Of a stretch of 64,000 nt of DNA, positions 62,052 to 64,000 are shown piece by piece. The stretch is taken from NCBI RefSeq assembly GCF_013294015.1, contig NZ_JABSNO010000013.1, positions 1-64,000 on the forward strand. The letters are read 5' to 3'. The translations under genes and the position numbers were made by a program. The DNA comes from Frigoriflavimonas asaccharolytica (GTDB lineage: Bacteria; Bacteroidota; Bacteroidia; Flavobacteriales; Weeksellaceae). Under the pieces are notes generated by a model. The model was not told the DNA's origin and did not search any database. It saw only the letters and a list, made by a program, of their open reading frames with translations. Each line of letters opens with the position of its first letter. Within the stretch, counting starts at the first letter, position 1.

Positions 62052-62249
62052 ATGCCAAAATTAAAAACAAAATCAGGAGCTAAAAAGCGTTTTAAGCTTA
62101 CCGGAACTGGTAAAATTAAAAGAAAAGGAGCTTTCAAAAGCCACATTTTAACCAAAAAAGAAACCAAGCAAAAGAGAAATCTTACGCAAACTTCTTATGT
62201 TGCAAAAGTGGATAGAAAAAGTGTACTTCGCCAATTAGCAATTATTTAG
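62052..62249 (+). CDS. rpmI: Large ribosomal subunit protein L35
   Basis: This 65-residue, highly basic protein begins with the family pattern [20 protein letters not shown] and ends in VLRQLAII. It is complete and is followed after 122 nt by rplT. Confidence 0.96.
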   Translation: MPKLKTKSGAKKRFKLTGTGKIKRKGAFKSHILTKKETKQKRNLTQTSYVAKVDRKSVLRQLAII

Positions 62250-62371
62250 TTTTTATAAATCAATCGGTTTATAAGAATTGAATATCATTCAATCAAGTAA
62301 TTTAACCCTGAAATAGTGCAACAAAGTGCAATGAAATAGCTTGCCGCCTCTTTCAAAAAAACAAATTTAAT

Positions 62372-62716
62372 ATGCCAAGATCAGTAAACGCAGTAGCGTC
62401 TAGAGCGAGAAGAAAAAAAGTAATGAAACTTGCGAAAGGTTTTTTCGGAAGAAGAAAAAACGTTTGGACAGTAGCGAAAAACGCGGTAGAGAAAGCAATG
62501 TCTTATGCTTACCGTGGTAGAAAAGAAAAGAAAAGAAATTTCCGTGCATTATGGATCATGCGTATCAACGCTGGTGCAAGACAGTACGGGATGACATACT
62601 CTCAATTTATGGGAGCATGCAAAAAACACAACATAGAATTGAATAGAAAAGTATTGGCAGATTTAGCAATGAATCATCCAGAAGCTTTCAAAGCAGTTGT
62701 AGATCAAGTAAAATAG
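62372..62716 (+). CDS. rplT: Large ribosomal subunit protein L20
   Basis: This 114-residue basic protein has the hallmark starts [21 protein letters not shown] and [11 protein letters not shown]-like region ([19 protein letters not shown]). L20 is an early assembly protein and, in E. coli, represses its own operon by binding mRNA. The 122-nt spacer after rpmI could hold such a site, but no structure matching the known one is evident. Confidence 0.96.
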   Translation: MPRSVNAVASRARRKKVMKLAKGFFGRRKNVWTVAKNAVEKAMSYAYRGRKEKKRNFRALWIMRINAGARQYGMTYSQFMGACKKHNIELNRKVLADLAMNHPEAFKAVVDQVK

Positions 62717-62741
62717 TAATTCATTTGTTATCAACATTACA

Positions 62742-62770
62742 ATCCTGGATATTTTATCCAGGATTTTTTT
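62742..62770 (+). terminator. Terminator after rplT
   Basis: AATCCTGGATA pairs with TATCCAGGATT and is followed by eight T residues. Confidence 0.88.
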
Positions 62771-62801
62771 TATCTTTACATCTTAAAATCAGAAACTTCC
62801 A

Positions 62802-63974
62802 ATGAAAAAAATACTTCTATTTGTCGGTATAATCTCTTTTCAATCTATATTTTCTCAAAGTTTTATTCCCGCTTACCAAAGTAGAGTAAACAGTATTACA
62901 CAATCTAATATAAATTCTCATCTTACAGAATTTTCTTCTTATGGTGTGAAAACAACTGGAAGCACCAACAATACAAACGCATTGGCTTGGCTAAAAACAA
63001 AATATGTTTCGTTTGGATATGCAGCTTCACAAATTGTAGAAGATCCTTTTACAGTGGGAACTACTAATTCAAAAAATTTAGTGGTTACAAAAATTGGATC
63101 GCTCTACCCAAATACTTTTGTAATAATTTGCGGTCATTTTGATACCATTGCAGGTCCTGGAGTAAATGACAATGGAAGCGGAATTTCTATAATTCTAGAA
63201 GCAGCGAGAATTTTGAAAGATGTGCCAACAGAATATTCTATTAAATTTATCAATTTTTCTGGTGAAGAGCAAGGCTTGAATGGTAGCCAACATTATGTAA
63301 ATAACATCGTAAATGCGAGCACACCAAAAATGGATATTCGTTTGGTATTTAATATAGATCAAGTTGGTGGAAAAGCAGGACAAATAAATAATACCATCGT
63401 TTGCGAAAGAGATGAAAGTACACCAACTACAAATAATGCGGCATCTGCTACCATTACTCAAGAATTGGCAAATTGTACATCACTCTACTCTACTCTTCTT
63501 ACCACGATTGGACCAGCATATTCTTCAGATTATATTCCATTTGAAAACAATAATGAAGTTATCACTGGTTTCTACGAATCAAACGTCAGCAGTTTTCCAC
63601 ATACTGCAAATGATACTTATACGAATATGGATCCTGTTTTCGTTTTCAATGTTGCCAAAGCGGCACTTGGAGCTCTACAACACTTTGCTGTGGCTTCTAC
63701 AACTATATTGGCTACGAATGAAACAGGAAATGATTTTGATAACGATGCAGTTAGAATTTTTCCAAATCCTACGAAAGACTTCATTAATATAGAAATTAAA
63801 AACCGGAACATTATTACATATAATTTTGTACTAACAGATGCGGCAGGAAGAATGATTCTACAAAGTAAAAATGAAAGTAAAATAGATGTTTCTTCCTTTG
63901 CAACCGGAACTTATTTTGGGACTTTTACAAGTGGAGAAATAAAACTGACTAAGAAAATTATTATTTCTAAATAA
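62802..63974 (+). CDS. T9SS-secreted M28-family aminopeptidase
   Basis: The protein has 390 residues: signal peptide 1-19 and an M28 zinc peptidase domain at about 60-295 with the metal and catalytic motifs GHFDT (His/Asp), VNDNGSG (bridging Asp), SGEEQGL (catalytic and metal Glu), NIDQVGG (Asp) and FPHTANDT (His). A T9SS sorting domain covers about 312-390 (IFPNPTKDFINIEI ... ATGTYFG). It removes N-terminal residues from peptides outside the cell and would complement the metalloprotease at 54283. The window ends 26 bp after its stop. Confidence 0.93.
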   Translation: MKKILLFVGIISFQSIFSQSFIPAYQSRVNSITQSNINSHLTEFSSYGVKTTGSTNNTNALAWLKTKYVSFGYAASQIVEDPFTVGTTNSKNLVVTKIGSLYPNTFVIICGHFDTIAGPGVNDNGSGISIILEAARILKDVPTEYSIKFINFSGEEQGLNGSQHYVNNIVNASTPKMDIRLVFNIDQVGGKAGQINNTIVCERDESTPTTNNAASATITQELANCTSLYSTLLTTIGPAYSSDYIPFENNNEVITGFYESNVSSFPHTANDTYTNMDPVFVFNVAKAALGALQHFAVASTTILATNETGNDFDNDAVRIFPNPTKDFINIEIKNRNIITYNFVLTDAAGRMILQSKNESKIDVSSFATGTYFGTFTSGEIKLTKKIIISK

Positions 63975-64000
63975 TATTTCTATTGCATAGGTTTTAAATT

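Noticed and set aside
62250-62371. L20-type autoregulatory RNA structure between rpmI and rplT
   Set aside because: The spacer has no hairpin or pseudoknot that I could match to the known L20-binding structures.

Overview
The window is AT-rich chromosomal DNA from a member of the Bacteroidota, most likely a flavobacterium of the Weeksellaceae (Chryseobacterium/Kaistella-like). The evidence is: four secreted proteins ending in a type IX secretion (T9SS) sorting domain; a TonB-dependent receptor; many promoters of the Bacteroidota form TTTG-N19-23-TAnnTTTG; an almost complete lack of Shine-Dalgarno sequences; a Bat aerotolerance operon; and a putative bacillithiol disulfide reductase. The genus is an inference from gene content and style; no database was searched.

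Layout. 1-4.8 kb: the end of an unknown gene, a dispersed inverted repeat, an SDR oxidoreductase, a cold-shock-domain protein, RecQ, a palindrome-rich spacer and a GIY-YIG-like protein. 4.8-6.8 kb: a T9SS-exported hydrolase that resembles PET hydrolases/cutinases, and a glycerophosphodiesterase. 6.9-12.9 kb: a probable operon of a GT-C-like membrane protein, DUF1697, a TPR protein and KdsA (Kdo synthesis), followed by a TonB-dependent receptor. 13-14.5 kb: a lipoprotein and a decayed OmpR-type response regulator. 14.6-16.4 kb: two identical initiator tRNA genes. Downstream of one of them is a four-copy, 347-bp tandem array; each unit holds a small GIY-YIG endonuclease-like ORF, a scrambled tRNA 3' half and a terminator hairpin. 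16.5-20 kb: a YciO-like protein, YaaA, PrmC and an EamA transporter. 19.97-20.57 kb: a 137-bp noncoding tandem repeat. 20.9-26.6 kb: an operon of topoisomerase IV ParE, a small membrane protein, ParC and a rhomboid protease.

26.8-31.3 kb: PadR and PspC, a putative 20-residue hydrophobic peptide gene with its own promoter and terminator, an acyltransferase, and two menaquinone genes (thioesterase and isochorismate synthase). 31.2-39.7 kb (minus strand): a MarC-type protein and the MoxR-DUF58-BatD-like-BatA-BatB-BatC-BatD cluster. 40-47.6 kb: DinB, RlmB, a lipoprotein, DUF4834, YfhO, a glycosyltransferase and a YpdA/Bdr-like reductase. 47.6-52 kb (minus strand): YceI, GlnRS and a T9SS endonuclease I. 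52-59.2 kb: PAP2, an acyl-CoA dehydrogenase, a T9SS zinc metalloprotease, a MazG-like protein, a thioredoxin-like protein and DUF4230. 59.3-62.7 kb: thrS-infC-rpmI-rplT. The end holds a T9SS M28 aminopeptidase.

Most of the window is ordinary housekeeping content. The part most worth following up is the GIY-YIG/initiator-tRNA array at 14.65-16.41 kb. It looks like a small nuclease-bearing element that inserted at the 3' end of tRNA-fMet, left partial tRNA copies behind, and then amplified in tandem and decayed by nonsense mutations. Secondary points are the PETase-like T9SS enzyme, the peptide gene, the non-AUG infC start, and several families of noncoding repeats.
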